DNA of 64,000 nt, from positions 62,001-126,000 of the forward strand of contig JAFSYM010000015.1 of assembly GCA_017450005.1 (NCBI GenBank), written 5' to 3'. Below are positions 35,967 to 45,012 of the stretch, one piece after another (the stretch's first letter is position 1; each line of letters opens with the position of its first letter). The notes beneath the pieces are model-generated. The model saw only the letters and a list, made by a program, of their open reading frames with translations, was not told the origin of the DNA and did not search any database. A program made the position numbers and the translations under genes. Source of the stretch: Clostridia bacterium (GTDB taxonomy: Bacteria; Bacillota; Clostridia; Oscillospirales; Acutalibacteraceae).

Positions 35967-36854
35967 TTAGATAAGGCCGTGCTTGGCCATGACCGCACGC
36001 AACAGCTCGCGCTTGGGCGCGGACATCGGGCACAGCGGCAGACGGCATTCGCCGACGTCCCAGCCCATCATGTTCATCGCTTCCTTGACCGGAATGGGGT
36101 TGACGTCCGCAAACAGCGCCTTGCACAGATCATACCATTCAAGCTGCAGCTTTGCACTGCGCGCCGGATCGCCTGCAAGATAGGACGCAGCCATATCGTG
36201 CGCCACACGCGGCGCCACATGCGACAGAACGGAAATCACACCCTTGCCGCCCAGCGACATAATCGCCGTGACTTCATCGTCGTTGCCGGAATAGATCGTC
36301 AAATCGTCGCCGCAAAGCGAAGCGGTCGCCGCGACCTGCGAAATATCGCCGTTGGCTTCCTTCGTCGCCACAATGCGCTCGAGCTTGGAAAGCTCGTGAT
36401 ACGTCTCGGGCAGGATATTCACGCCCGTTCTCGACGGCACGTTGTACAGGATGATCGGCGTGCTGACACGCTCGGCAATATAGGTATAGTGACGGATAAG
36501 GCCTTCCTGTGAGGTCTTGTTATAATACGGCGTCACCATCAGCAGACCGTCCACACCGGCTTTTTCCGCCTCGTTGGAGAGCTTGACTGCATAGTCGGTA
36601 TCGTTGCTGCCGGTACCGGCAATCACCGGGATGCGGCCGCCCGTGTGCTGCACCGTAAAGCGGATCGCCTCGGTGTGCTCCTCATGATCGAGCGTCGCCC
36701 CCTCGCCGGTCGTACCGCAGATAATGACGGCGTCCGTACCGTTTTCAATCTGATAGTCGATGATCTCGCCGAGCTTTTTGTAATTGACCTTATTATCGGC
36801 GTCAAAGGGAGTGATGATGGCTATACCCGCTCCCGTAAACAGAACCTTCTTCAT
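35967..36854 (-). CDS. dapA: 4-Hydroxy-tetrahydrodipicolinate synthase
   Basis: 295 residues, typical. This TIM-barrel aldolase condenses pyruvate with aspartate semialdehyde. Key residues are visible: Lys165 for the Schiff base (VATKEANGD), Tyr137 (ILYNVPSRTG) and the GTTGEGATL loop (47-55). It follows asd by 26 bp, directly supplying its substrate. AGGAGCG lies about ten bases before the ATG. Confidence 0.96.
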   Translation of the reverse strand: MKKVLFTGAGIAIITPFDADNKVNYKKLGEIIDYQIENGTDAVIICGTTGEGATLDHEEHTEAIRFTVQHTGGRIPVIAGTGSNDTDYAVKLSNEAEKAGVDGLLMVTPYYNKTSQEGLIRHYTYIAERVSTPIILYNVPSRTGVNILPETYHELSKLERIVATKEANGDISQVAATASLCGDDLTIYSGNDDEVTAIMSLGGKGVISVLSHVAPRVAHDMAASYLAGDPARSAKLQLEWYDLCKALFADVNPIPVKEAMNMMGWDVGECRLPLCPMSAPKRELLRAVMAKHGLI

Positions 36855-36880
36855 GTCTGATCGCTCCTATCGTGTGAGAA

Positions 36881-37966
36881 TTAATCGAGATAACCTTGTG
36901 CGCAAAGCTGTTCTGCAAGCAGCACTGCGCCGCCGGCCGCACCGCGCAGCGTGTTGTGCGACAGGCAAACGAACTTGTAATCATACTGCGTATCCTCGCG
37001 CAGTCTGCCGATGGAAACGGCCATGCCGCCCTCCAGATCACGCTGCAGCTTCGTCTGCGGCAGATTGTCTTCCTCGAAGTAGTTGAGAAAATGCACCGGC
37101 GCATGCGGCAGATTCTCCTGCTGCGGATACCCTTTGAAATTCTTCCATATTTCTTTAATCTCTTCGATGGTCGGCTTTTTCTCAAATCGCACGAACACGG
37201 CGCCCATGTGGCCGTTGGAAACGGGCACACGGATGCACTGCGCCGTAAAGTTCGGCGAAGTCGCCGGTACGATCTGATCGCCTTCGATTCTGCCCCAGAT
37301 CTTCAGCGGTTCTTTTTCGCTCTTTTCTTCCTCGCCGCCGATGTACGGAATCACGTTATCGAGCATCTCCGGCCAGGTTTCAAACGTCTTGCCGGCGCCG
37401 GAGATCGCCTGATATGTGCAGACCAGCACATCCTTGACGCCGAACTTTTCATGCAGGGGATACAGCGCCGGCACATAGCTCTGCAGCGAGCAGTTGGACT
37501 TGACCGCAATAAAGCCGCGCTTGGTGCCCAAACGCTTACGCTGTGCAGGAATGATCTGCGCATGATCCGTGTTCAGCTCCGGAATAATCATCGGTACATC
37601 AGGCGTAAAGCGGTGCGCGCTGTTGTTGGAGATCACGGGGCACTCTGCCTTGGCATACGCTTCCTCAAGCGCACGGATCTCATCCTTCTTCATATCCACA
37701 GCGCAGAACACAAAGTCCACCGCCGCAGCAATCTTTTCGATGTCGTCCGATGCGCTCATGATCACGAGATCGGCCATAGACTCCGGGATCGGCGTGTCCA
37801 TGCACCAGCGCTTACCGACAGCTTCACGATATGTTTTTCCGGCGCTGCGCGCACTTGCAGCGAGCGTCGTCACTTCAAACCAGGGGTGTCCGTCCAGCAG
37901 CGTCGCAAAACGCTGACCGACCATACCGGTCGCACCGATGATGCCAACTTTGTACTTTTTCATCAT
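36881..37966 (-). CDS. asd: Aspartate-semialdehyde dehydrogenase
   Basis: 361 residues. It reduces aspartyl phosphate to the semialdehyde used for lysine, threonine and methionine. NADP site GIIGATGMVGQRF lies near residue 8-20 and the catalytic Cys159 is in KSNCSLQSYVPALYPL. This is the archaeal/fungal-like subgroup that is common in Clostridia. ATG 37966 is preferred, because AAAGGA lies about eight bases before it, over ATG 37975. It heads asd-dapA-dapB-ACT. No lysine riboswitch fits in the upstream leader. Confidence 0.95.
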   Translation of the reverse strand: MMKKYKVGIIGATGMVGQRFATLLDGHPWFEVTTLAASARSAGKTYREAVGKRWCMDTPIPESMADLVIMSASDDIEKIAAAVDFVFCAVDMKKDEIRALEEAYAKAECPVISNNSAHRFTPDVPMIIPELNTDHAQIIPAQRKRLGTKRGFIAVKSNCSLQSYVPALYPLHEKFGVKDVLVCTYQAISGAGKTFETWPEMLDNVIPYIGGEEEKSEKEPLKIWGRIEGDQIVPATSPNFTAQCIRVPVSNGHMGAVFVRFEKKPTIEEIKEIWKNFKGYPQQENLPHAPVHFLNYFEEDNLPQTKLQRDLEGGMAVSIGRLREDTQYDYKFVCLSHNTLRGAAGGAVLLAEQLCAQGYLD

Positions 37967-38032
37967 TCTATTCATCCTTTCCGGGAAGATTGCAAAAAAA
38001 TATAAAAATGCTTGAATTCTTATCCGCTATCT

Positions 38033-38061
38033 AATATAATATAACAAGCAAATAATTACAA
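38033..38061 (-). promoter_or_regulatory. Probable promoter of the asd-dap operon
   Basis: Minus-strand TTGTAA (38061-38056) and TATATT (38038-38033) with 17 bp between. The leader is about 60 bases. No convincing promoter for queA was found in the same gap. Confidence 0.55.
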
Positions 38062-38133
38062 ACACATTACTTGATAATATAGCATATTCCCCATTGTGTT
38101 GTCAAACCTTTTGAAGAATTTTTGAGGGATTTT

Positions 38134-39156
38134 ATGAAAAAAAGTGACTTTTTTTACGACCTGCCGCAGGAACTGATCGCACAAACGCCCGCAACCCCGC
38201 GTGACAGCTCGCGTCTTCTGGTTATGGATCGACAGACCGGTGCGCTGCAGCACAGAACTTTCCGGGATATTCTGTCTTATTTACAGCCGGAAGACTGTTT
38301 GATCCTCAACGATACGCGCGTATTGCCGGCAAGGCTGTACGGCATTCGGAAAGGAACGGGCGCAAAGGTTGAGTTTTTGCTGCTGCGGCAGATTTCCGGC
38401 GACACATGGGAAGCGCTTGCCGGTCCCGGTAAAAAAGCGAAACCGGGCACACGCTTTGTCTTTGGCGACAAGCTGCAGGGCGAGGTTCTCGAATCGCTCG
38501 ACAACGGCAACCGTATTATACGCTTTATGTTTGAGGGCAGCTTCTTTGCCATACTCGACGAAGTCGGCCAGCTTCCCCTGCCCCATTATATCACGCGGGA
38601 ACTGGAAGACAAGGAGCGCTATCAAACGGTTTACGCCAACGTTCTGGGTTCTGCCGCCGCGCCGACAGCCGGACTGCACTTCACGCCGGAGCTGCTCGAT
38701 GCAATCCGCGAAAAAGGCGTTCGTGTCGGCTTTGTGACGCTGCATGTGGGTCTGGGCACCTTCCGTCCCGTCAAGACGGAAAACATCGAGGAGCATCATA
38801 TGCACACGGAGTTTTACTCGGTGCCCGAAGAGACGGCGCAGATCATCCGCGATACCAAAGACCGCGGCGGACGCGTGATCGCTGTCGGTACCACCTGCTG
38901 CCGCACGCTCGAATCCGTCTGTCAGCAAACCGGGAGTGTGCAGGCGCACAGCGACAACACCGATATATTCATCTATCCCGGTTATACATTCCGCTGCATC
39001 GACGGTCTTCTGACAAACTTCCACCTGCCGGAGAGTACGCTCATCATGCTTGTCTCCGCTTTCTGCGGATATGAGAACACAATGCACGCTTACCGTGTCG
39101 CCGTAGAGGAGAAATACAGATTCTTCTCGCTCGGGGACGCCATGCTGATTCTTTGA
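38134..39156 (+). CDS. queA: S-adenosylmethionine:tRNA ribosyltransferase-isomerase
   Basis: 340 residues. QueA adds the epoxycyclopentane ring to 7-aminomethyl-7-deazaguanine in tRNA, giving epoxyqueuosine. Recognisable parts are [25 protein letters not shown], the [11 protein letters not shown] motif, [14 protein letters not shown] and [15 protein letters not shown] is five bases before ATG 38134. It is followed 15 bp later by tgt, the usual pairing. Confidence 0.96.
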   Translation: MKKSDFFYDLPQELIAQTPATPRDSSRLLVMDRQTGALQHRTFRDILSYLQPEDCLILNDTRVLPARLYGIRKGTGAKVEFLLLRQISGDTWEALAGPGKKAKPGTRFVFGDKLQGEVLESLDNGNRIIRFMFEGSFFAILDEVGQLPLPHYITRELEDKERYQTVYANVLGSAAAPTAGLHFTPELLDAIREKGVRVGFVTLHVGLGTFRPVKTENIEEHHMHTEFYSVPEETAQIIRDTKDRGGRVIAVGTTCCRTLESVCQQTGSVQAHSDNTDIFIYPGYTFRCIDGLLTNFHLPESTLIMLVSAFCGYENTMHAYRVAVEEKYRFFSLGDAMLIL

Positions 39157-39171
39157 TTTGCGGAGGGCACT

Positions 39172-40302
39172 ATGTTTCGACTGATTAAAACCGAAGGCTC
39201 TGCCCGACGCGGCGAATTTGTCACCCCGCACGGTACCGTGCAAACGCCGGCATTTCAGAACGTCGCGACGTGCGGCGCGATCAAAGGCGCGCTCGACGCG
39301 GACGATCTGAAAGCGATCGGCTGCCAGCAGATGCTGTGCAACACCTACCATCTGCACGTGCGGCCGGGCGACGCTCTGATCCGCGAGCTTGGCGGACTGC
39401 ATGCGTTCACGGGCTGGAACGGACCGATCCTGACGGACAGCGGGGGCTTTCAGGTTTTCTCGCTCGCTTCACTGCGCCGAATTAAAGAAGAAGGCGTATA
39501 TTTCAACTCACATGTTGATGGGCGGCACATTTTCATGGGGCCTGAAGAGAGCATGCGCATCCAGTCCAATCTCGGCTCCACGATCGCCATGGCGTTTGAC
39601 GAATGCGTCGAAAACCCCGCGCCGATGGAATACGCCGAGCAATCCTGCGAGCGCACCGTGCGCTGGCTCTACCGCTGCAAAGAAGAAATGACGCGCCTGA
39701 ACGCGCTGCACGATACGATCAACCCGCGGCAGATGCTGTTCGGCATCAATCAGGGCTGTACATACGAGCGTCTGCGCATCGAGAACATGTGCCGTATCGC
39801 TTCGCTGGATCTGGACGGTTACGCGATCGGCGGTCTTGCCGTCGGCGAACCGAAAGAGGAAATGTACCGCATCATTTCGGCGGTTGAACCGTATATGCCC
39901 AAAGACAAGCCGCGCTATCTGATGGGCGTCGGAACACCGGGCAATATCATCGAAGCAGTCAGCCGCGGCGTCGATTACTTCGACTGCGTAATGCCCAGCC
40001 GCAACGCACGGCACGGGCACCTGAACACGATGCAGGGCGTAATCAATCTCAACAACGCAAAGTATGAGAAAGACCTCTCCCCCATCGACCCGACCTGCGA
40101 CTGCCCGACCTGCCGCAAACATTCGCGCGCCTACATCCGCCATCTGTTCAAGGCGAAAGAAATGCTCGCCATGCGCCTGTGCGTGCAGCACAACCTGTAT
40201 TTTTATAATACGCTCATGCAGAAAATCCGTGATTCGCTGGATGCCGGTACGTTTTCGCAGTTCAGGGATCAGTATGTGGATATTTTAGATACAAGGATCT
40301 GA
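39172..40302 (+). CDS. tgt: tRNA-guanine transglycosylase (queuine/preQ1)
   Basis: 376 residues. It exchanges guanine 34 of Asp, Asn, His and Tyr tRNAs for preQ1. The substrate loop LTDSGGFQVFSL, the catalytic Asp in VDYFDCVMPSRNARHGH and the zinc ligands in CDCPTCRKHSRAYIRH are intact. GGAGGG lies upstream. Specificity for preQ1 or queuine cannot be read with confidence; adjacency to queA favours preQ1. Confidence 0.96.
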   Translation: MFRLIKTEGSARRGEFVTPHGTVQTPAFQNVATCGAIKGALDADDLKAIGCQQMLCNTYHLHVRPGDALIRELGGLHAFTGWNGPILTDSGGFQVFSLASLRRIKEEGVYFNSHVDGRHIFMGPEESMRIQSNLGSTIAMAFDECVENPAPMEYAEQSCERTVRWLYRCKEEMTRLNALHDTINPRQMLFGINQGCTYERLRIENMCRIASLDLDGYAIGGLAVGEPKEEMYRIISAVEPYMPKDKPRYLMGVGTPGNIIEAVSRGVDYFDCVMPSRNARHGHLNTMQGVINLNNAKYEKDLSPIDPTCDCPTCRKHSRAYIRHLFKAKEMLAMRLCVQHNLYFYNTLMQKIRDSLDAGTFSQFRDQYVDILDTRI

Positions 40303-40308
40303 TTGACC

Positions 40309-41118
40309 ATGACAAACAGAAAAGACTGGGCACCTGCCGTTTCGACAAGCTGGGGTACGCTGTCGCCCGCATTTTACAAATCTCTTGCCGCCGCCGACAT
40401 CCATCACGTGGAAATCAGCGGCAAAGACCGCGCGTTCTGGGATGAATTGAATTTTGTAAACAACGCAGACGCTATTGTGCGCGAAATGCGCGAATATGAT
40501 ATATCGCCGTCGTCCATCCATCTGCCCTTCTGCCCGTTTGAAACAATGGACCCGACCACCGGCGATACAGCGCAGCGCGAGAGGATTGCCGCATACCACG
40601 GCGAGATTCTGCGCGCTGCGGCCGACGCGGGCATATCCGTTGCCGTGATTCATCCGAGCGGCGAGCCGTATCGCGCGTTTGAACGCGGCGAGCGTATGAA
40701 ATGCGCTATAGATACGCTGCAGAAGGTTACGCTTGCGGCGCAGACATGCGGCATACGGCTGGCTGTCGAAAACCTTCCGCGCACATGCCTTGGCAATATT
40801 CATGAAGAAATCACGCTGATGACCAACGAAATACCGGGGCTGTGCGTCTGTTTTGACACGAACCACAGTCTGCGTCAGGCTAACCCCGACGTAATCCGTG
40901 CACTCGGCGATCGCATCATCACGCTGCATCTGTCGGACTATGATATGATTGACGAGCGGCATCTGCTTCCCTTCCTCGGCCGCAACGACTGGCACGCCAT
41001 CATGCTGGCGCTCGAGGAGACCGGGTATAACGGTTATTTAACTTTTGAAGTCTGGCCGAAGGGCGTACTGACAACAGAGTGCCTGCGCCTTTCGTACAAC
41101 AAATTGATGGAGATCTGA
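40309..41118 (+). CDS. Sugar phosphate isomerase/epimerase-like TIM barrel
   Basis: 269 residues of the AP-endonuclease-2/xylose-isomerase-like TIM-barrel fold. Metal-ligand-like motifs are HLPFCPF, VIHPSGEP, AVENLPRTCLG, CFDTNHS and TLHLSDYD, in the order expected for this fold. The substrate is unknown; sugar isomerase, epimerase and hydroxypyruvate isomerase-like functions are all possible. ATG 40309 is used; TTG 40303 with closer AAGGA spacing is an alternative. It overlaps no gene but follows tgt by six bases. Confidence 0.85.
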   Translation: MTNRKDWAPAVSTSWGTLSPAFYKSLAAADIHHVEISGKDRAFWDELNFVNNADAIVREMREYDISPSSIHLPFCPFETMDPTTGDTAQRERIAAYHGEILRAAADAGISVAVIHPSGEPYRAFERGERMKCAIDTLQKVTLAAQTCGIRLAVENLPRTCLGNIHEEITLMTNEIPGLCVCFDTNHSLRQANPDVIRALGDRIITLHLSDYDMIDERHLLPFLGRNDWHAIMLALEETGYNGYLTFEVWPKGVLTTECLRLSYNKLMEI

Positions 41119-41119
41119 T

Positions 41120-42349
41120 ATGAGCGACATGATCGTAATCGGCGGCGGTGCCGCCGGAATGATGGCTGCCGGCACAGCCGCCAAAAACGGACGGCATGTA
41201 ACGGTTCTGGAACGCGGCGACCGTCTGTGCAAAAAGGTCCGCATTACAGGCAAGGGGCGCTGCAACGTGACCAACAACTGCAGCAATCTGCAAGCGTTGA
41301 TCGCGCAGGTTCCGGGAAACGGCCGGTTTTTGTACTCGGCGTTTTCCTCGTTTATGCCCGCAGATACAATGCGCTTCTTCGAGTCTCTCGGCGTTGCACT
41401 CAAGACTGAGCGCGGCAATCGCGTATTTCCCGTTTCGGATTCCGCGCATGACATTGCCGAAGCGCTGATCCGTTACGCGGCAAAGCAGGGCGTGCAGTTT
41501 GAGACCGGACGCGCCGTGCGGCTGCGCACATGCGACGGCGCCGTATGCGGCGTGGAAACCGAGGACGGGCACCTGCTGCCCTGCGAGCGTTTGATCGTCG
41601 CAACCGGCGGTCTTTCTTATCCGCTGACCGGCTCTACAGGCGACGGCTACCGCCTTGCCGAAAGCGTCGGGCATACCATCGTCGAACCGAAACCGTCCCT
41701 TGTGCCGCTCGTGTGTCACGAAGGTTTCTGCTCCGATCTGATGGGGCTGTCTCTGCGCAACGTGACGCTGCGCGCCTTCGACACGCAAAAGAAACGCGAG
41801 ATCTTCTCGGAGTTCGGCGAAATGCTGTTCACGCATTTCGGCGTATCGGGTCCGCTCGTACTGTCCGCAAGCGCGCACATGCGCGCCATGGAACGCGGAC
41901 GGTATACGTTGTCGATTGATCTGAAACCTGCGCTCACGCCGGAACAGCTCGACAAACGCGTACAGCGTGATTTCGGCGAGAACATCAACCGCAATTTCAT
42001 CAACGCGCTGAACGGATTGCTGCCCAAGAAGCTGGTTCCCGTCATAGTCCGCTTGTCTAGGATCCCCGCATCCACCAAGACAAACCAGGTCACGCGCGAG
42101 CAGCGGCAAAAGCTGGTGGAGCTTTTGAAGGATCTTCGCCTGACCGTGACAGGCTTTCGCCCCGTGGAGGAAGCCATCGTCACGTCCGGCGGCGTCAAGA
42201 CCGCCGAGGTCGATCCCAAGACGATGCAGTCAAAGAAGATTAGCGGATTGTTTTTCGCCGGAGAAGTGCTCGATGTGGACGCATACACCGGCGGATTCAA
42301 TTTGCAGATAGCGTTTTCAACCGGTCATCTTGCCGGTGAAAACGTGTGA
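41120..42349 (+). CDS. HI0933-family FAD-dependent oxidoreductase (YhiN/BaiN-like)
   Basis: 409 residues. The FAD-binding start MIVIGGGAAGMMAAGTAA and the signature RITGKGRCNVTNNC identify the HI0933 family; the C-terminus SGLFFAGEVLDVDAYTGG closes the FAD site. Relatives include flavoproteins reported to act on bile-acid intermediates (BaiN), but the housekeeping role is unclear. It begins one base after the TIM-barrel gene. No signal peptide or membrane segment is present. Confidence 0.92.
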   Translation: MSDMIVIGGGAAGMMAAGTAAKNGRHVTVLERGDRLCKKVRITGKGRCNVTNNCSNLQALIAQVPGNGRFLYSAFSSFMPADTMRFFESLGVALKTERGNRVFPVSDSAHDIAEALIRYAAKQGVQFETGRAVRLRTCDGAVCGVETEDGHLLPCERLIVATGGLSYPLTGSTGDGYRLAESVGHTIVEPKPSLVPLVCHEGFCSDLMGLSLRNVTLRAFDTQKKREIFSEFGEMLFTHFGVSGPLVLSASAHMRAMERGRYTLSIDLKPALTPEQLDKRVQRDFGENINRNFINALNGLLPKKLVPVIVRLSRIPASTKTNQVTREQRQKLVELLKDLRLTVTGFRPVEEAIVTSGGVKTAEVDPKTMQSKKISGLFFAGEVLDVDAYTGGFNLQIAFSTGHLAGENV

Positions 42350-42353
42350 GGGA

Positions 42354-42382
42354 TTGCATTTTGTGTCGATATATGGTAGACT
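42354..42382 (+). promoter_or_regulatory. Possible promoter for the Cys-rich protein gene
   Basis: TTGCAT (42354-42359) and TAGACT (42377-42382), 17 bp apart, ending 19 bp before the TTG start. It is a weak match, and co-transcription with the flavoprotein gene is equally possible. Confidence 0.35.
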
Positions 42383-42401
42383 CTGCAAAGAGGTGATCGG
42401 G

Positions 42402-42620
42402 TTGAAACAGACGGTGCTCAATAAAAAGATTGAACCGGCGTGCAAATACTGCGCGGTCGGGAGGCTCTCCTGCGACGAACAAACGGTTCTGTGCACCAAA
42501 AAGGGCGTGATGCAGCCGGATTCGCATTGCCGCGCATTCCGCTATGATCCGCTGCGCCGCGTGCCGCGCGAAAAACCGAGTATGCCGCAATTCAGCGCAG
42601 AGGATTTTTCGCTGGAATAA
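42402..42620 (+). CDS. Small conserved-looking Cys-rich protein
   Basis: 72 residues. Cysteines at 14, 17, 24, 31 and 43, the first two as CKYC, suggest a zinc or Fe-S site, followed by CRAFRYDPLRRVPR, a basic tail. I recall similar short proteins in other Clostridia but cannot name a function. TTG 42402 is chosen because AAGAGGTG lies six bases upstream; the longer frame from 42330 overlaps the flavoprotein. It sits between the flavoprotein and yajC genes. Confidence 0.72.
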   Translation: MKQTVLNKKIEPACKYCAVGRLSCDEQTVLCTKKGVMQPDSHCRAFRYDPLRRVPREKPSMPQFSAEDFSLE

Positions 42621-42647
42621 ATATTCCATGTTTTTTACATTTTTCTC

Positions 42648-42676
42648 TTGCCTTTTATGCTATGATCCTGTATAAT
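42648..42676 (+). promoter_or_regulatory. SigA-type promoter for yajC
   Basis: TTGCCT (42648-42653), 17 bp spacer, TATAAT (42671-42676). The leader to the yajC ATG is about 25 bases and contains GGAGG. Confidence 0.75.
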
Positions 42677-42706
42677 GAACAATAGTTTAATTTGGAGGTA
42701 TCATTT

Positions 42707-43168
42707 ATGTACTTTTATGCACTGATGGGTATGGGCTCTGCGGCAGGATCGTCCGGCGGTGCTGCCGGCCAGGGAAGCCAGGGCAGCTTCGGCATGATTA
42801 TCATGCTGGTCGCCATGTTCGCGATCATGTATTTCCTCATGATCCGTCCGCAGAAGAAAAAGCAGAAAGAAGAACAAGCCATGCGCGACAACATCGAGGT
42901 CGGCGACGAGATCACGACCATCGGCGGCATTGTCGGCCGCGTTGTCACTGTGAAGGAAGACAGCCTGATTATTGAGACCGGCGCAGACCGCAATAAGATG
43001 AAGATCACGCGCTGGGCAGTCGGCAGCAACAACACGGCAAACGAGAAGCTCGAAGCCGAGCGTCAGGCGGCCAAGGAAGCCGCCGAGGCCGAAAAGCAGG
43101 CCAAGATGGAAGAAAGCAAGCAGAAGAGCGAAGCGCGCAGAAAGAAGAGCAAGAAAAGAGACGACTGA
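42707..43168 (+). CDS. yajC: YajC, Sec translocase accessory subunit
   Basis: 153 residues. One transmembrane segment (MIIMLVAMFAIMYFLMI) is followed by the family motif RPQKKKQKEEQAMRDNIEVGDEIT broken across the membrane boundary, then GGIVGRVV. It associates with SecDF-YidC. The C-terminal 45 residues are a highly charged Ala/Glu/Lys coiled-coil-like tail, longer than in typical YajC. ATG 42707 follows GGAGG by eight bases. tgt upstream is the common neighbourhood. Confidence 0.94.
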   Translation: MYFYALMGMGSAAGSSGGAAGQGSQGSFGMIIMLVAMFAIMYFLMIRPQKKKQKEEQAMRDNIEVGDEITTIGGIVGRVVTVKEDSLIIETGADRNKMKITRWAVGSNNTANEKLEAERQAAKEAAEAEKQAKMEESKQKSEARRKKSKKRDD

Positions 43169-43187
43169 TTCCGCATAAACCGAGACG

Positions 43188-43228
43188 CCCCCTCATAGGA
43201 TGTAGCAAACCTATGAGGGGGATTTTTT
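43188..43228 (+). terminator. Terminator after yajC whose 3' arm contains the next gene's RBS
   Basis: A 12 bp perfect stem CCCCCTCATAGG (43188-43199) with CCTATGAGGGGG (43210-43221), ten-base loop, then ATTTTTT. The GAGGGGG in the 3' arm is also the Shine-Dalgarno, seven bases before ATG 43229. Confidence 0.88.
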
Positions 43229-43648
43229 ATGCCGTCCATGATCCGAACAAGAAAACAGGAATCGTCCGGGCGATCTGTCATGATCCGCTCTGTTTTATGC
43301 ACAGCGGGAGTCGGAATCCTGATCGAGGCCGCGACCCTTTCTGCCGCCGCCGCAATTTGTCTGCATTACAACATAAGCGGTGTTCTGCTCACGGTTTGCG
43401 CGTTTGCCGCCTGTGCTGCCGCATCGCTTCTGACCGGAATGATCGCCGGTAAAATGATGCGAAAGAGCGGTATGCTCTACGGCGCTGTATGTGCGGCGCT
43501 GACTTGCATCCTGCCGCTGCTTCTATGCATCGTACTGCACAAGAGCGTCGGTGCGGGATTTGCGCTTGCCGCGGCGCTGCATGTGCTGTGCGGCGCGATC
43601 GGCGGGATCATCAGCGTCAACATGCGCCGCAGGCGGAAATACAGATAA
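43229..43648 (+). CDS. TIGR04086-type small membrane protein
   Basis: 139 residues with four hydrophobic helices (about 20-43, 48-70, 78-100, 105-130) and basic ends. The arrangement and location after tgt/yajC match the TIGR04086 family of Firmicutes, whose function is unknown. Its Shine-Dalgarno lies in the yajC terminator stem, so it should be poorly expressed unless the stem is opened. It is followed by a terminator shared with lysA. Confidence 0.78.
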   Translation: MPSMIRTRKQESSGRSVMIRSVLCTAGVGILIEAATLSAAAAICLHYNISGVLLTVCAFAACAAASLLTGMIAGKMMRKSGMLYGAVCAALTCILPLLLCIVLHKSVGAGFALAAALHVLCGAIGGIISVNMRRRRKYR

Positions 43649-43684
43649 AAAAACAGACAGGAAAGCCGAAGCCCTCCTGTCTGT
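43646..43684. terminator. Terminator of lysA, possibly bidirectional
   Basis: ACAGACAGGA (43653-43662) pairs perfectly with TCCTGTCTGT (43675-43684). On the minus strand the stem is followed by seven T, so it ends lysA well; on the plus strand the T-run is weak. Confidence 0.8.
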
Positions 43685-43688
43685 ACGT

Positions 43689-44984
43689 TTATTCATCAAA
43701 GCGAAGCAGATCTTCGTATGTATCGCCCCGCACGACGATACGGCTTTGTCCGCCGCTGACCATGACTACGGGGGGTCTTGGATTGCGGTTGTAGTTGGAC
43801 GCCATCGAGTAATTGTATGCGCCGGTGCACAGCACAGCCAGCGTATCGCCGGGCTGCACGGGCTGAAGCGGCGTATGCTCCTGAATCAGGTCGCCGCTCT
43901 CGCAGCATTTGCCCGCAACCGTTACAATCTGATCGCGCGCATCACCGGCGTGATTGGCCGCGACAACTTCGTACTCCGCCTGATAGAGAATGTACCGCGG
44001 GTTGTCGAACATGCCGCCGTCAACACAGACGTATGTGCGCACGTCCGGTATGGTTTTGACGCTGCCGACCGTGTAGAGCGTCAGGCCGGCGTCTGCCACG
44101 ATACTGCGTCCCGGCTCAATATAGATGAACGGCATCTGCAGGCCGATCTGCGCGCAGTATGTGCGCAAAAACGCGCTGACATACTCCATATAGTCCGAAA
44201 GCGCAGGCGGATTGTCGCACTCTTTGTACCGAATACCGAATCCGCCGCCGAGATTGAGCTCTGTAAAGGCGCATCCGGTTTCCGTCTGCATCCGCGCCAT
44301 GAAATCAAGCATCACCTTTGCCGCTTCTTTGAACGGCTCCATGTCGAAAATCTGCGAACCGATGTGGCAGTGGAAGCCCTTGAGACAAATATGCCCGAGC
44401 GACGCCGCACGGCGCACCGCCGCGTCGGCCTCCCCTGTTTCAAGCGCAAAGCCGAACTTGGAATCAATCTGACCGGTGCGGATAAACTCGTGCGTATGCG
44501 CCTCGACACCCGGTTTGACACGCAGCAGAATCGCAGCGGTCGTATTGTGCGAAGACGCGATATAGTCCAGATGCTCCAGTTCGGTCAGGTTGTCGACAAC
44601 GATCCTGCCGACGCCGAGTGAAACAGCCATTTCGAGTTCCGCAATTGACTTGTTGTTGCCGTGGAAGCAGATCTTCTCCATCGGAAAACCGGCAGACTGC
44701 GCTGTATATAATTCTCCTCCGGAAACAACGTCAAGGCCAAGTCCCTCTTCCAGGCAGATCTTGTGCATATGCTTGCAGCAGAACGCTTTGCTTGCAAACA
44801 GGACAAGCCCGTTGCCGCCGTAACAATGCCGCATAGACTCGGCAAACGCATGCGCATTGGCGCGGATCTTGTCCTCGTCCATCACGTAAACCGGCGTACC
44901 GTATTGCCGCGCAATCTCAACGGTATCGACGCCGCCGATGGTCAAATGATTCTGCGCATTGACCGAAAAACTATCTGAAACCAA
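43689..44984 (-). CDS. lysA: Diaminopimelate decarboxylase
   Basis: 431 residues. This PLP enzyme makes lysine from meso-DAP. Lys66 in FASKAFCC binds PLP; GGGFGIRY, EPGRSIVADAG and CCESGDLI are the phosphate-binding and active-site motifs. TTG 44984 is the start, with AGGGGGGAG six bases upstream and no in-frame ATG before conserved sequence. It follows engB by 28 bp rather than lying in the dap cluster, which may allow lysine and DAP supply to be separated. Confidence 0.94.
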   Translation of the reverse strand: MVSDSFSVNAQNHLTIGGVDTVEIARQYGTPVYVMDEDKIRANAHAFAESMRHCYGGNGLVLFASKAFCCKHMHKICLEEGLGLDVVSGGELYTAQSAGFPMEKICFHGNNKSIAELEMAVSLGVGRIVVDNLTELEHLDYIASSHNTTAAILLRVKPGVEAHTHEFIRTGQIDSKFGFALETGEADAAVRRAASLGHICLKGFHCHIGSQIFDMEPFKEAAKVMLDFMARMQTETGCAFTELNLGGGFGIRYKECDNPPALSDYMEYVSAFLRTYCAQIGLQMPFIYIEPGRSIVADAGLTLYTVGSVKTIPDVRTYVCVDGGMFDNPRYILYQAEYEVVAANHAGDARDQIVTVAGKCCESGDLIQEHTPLQPVQPGDTLAVLCTGAYNYSMASNYNRNPRPPVVMVSGGQSRIVVRGDTYEDLLRFDE

Positions 44985-45012
44985 TCGAATCTCCCCCCTG
45001 CTATTTTTTATT

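Noticed and set aside
37967..38061. Lysine riboswitch before asd-dapA-dapB
   Set aside because: The leader is about 60 AT-rich bases with no conserved lysine-aptamer helices.
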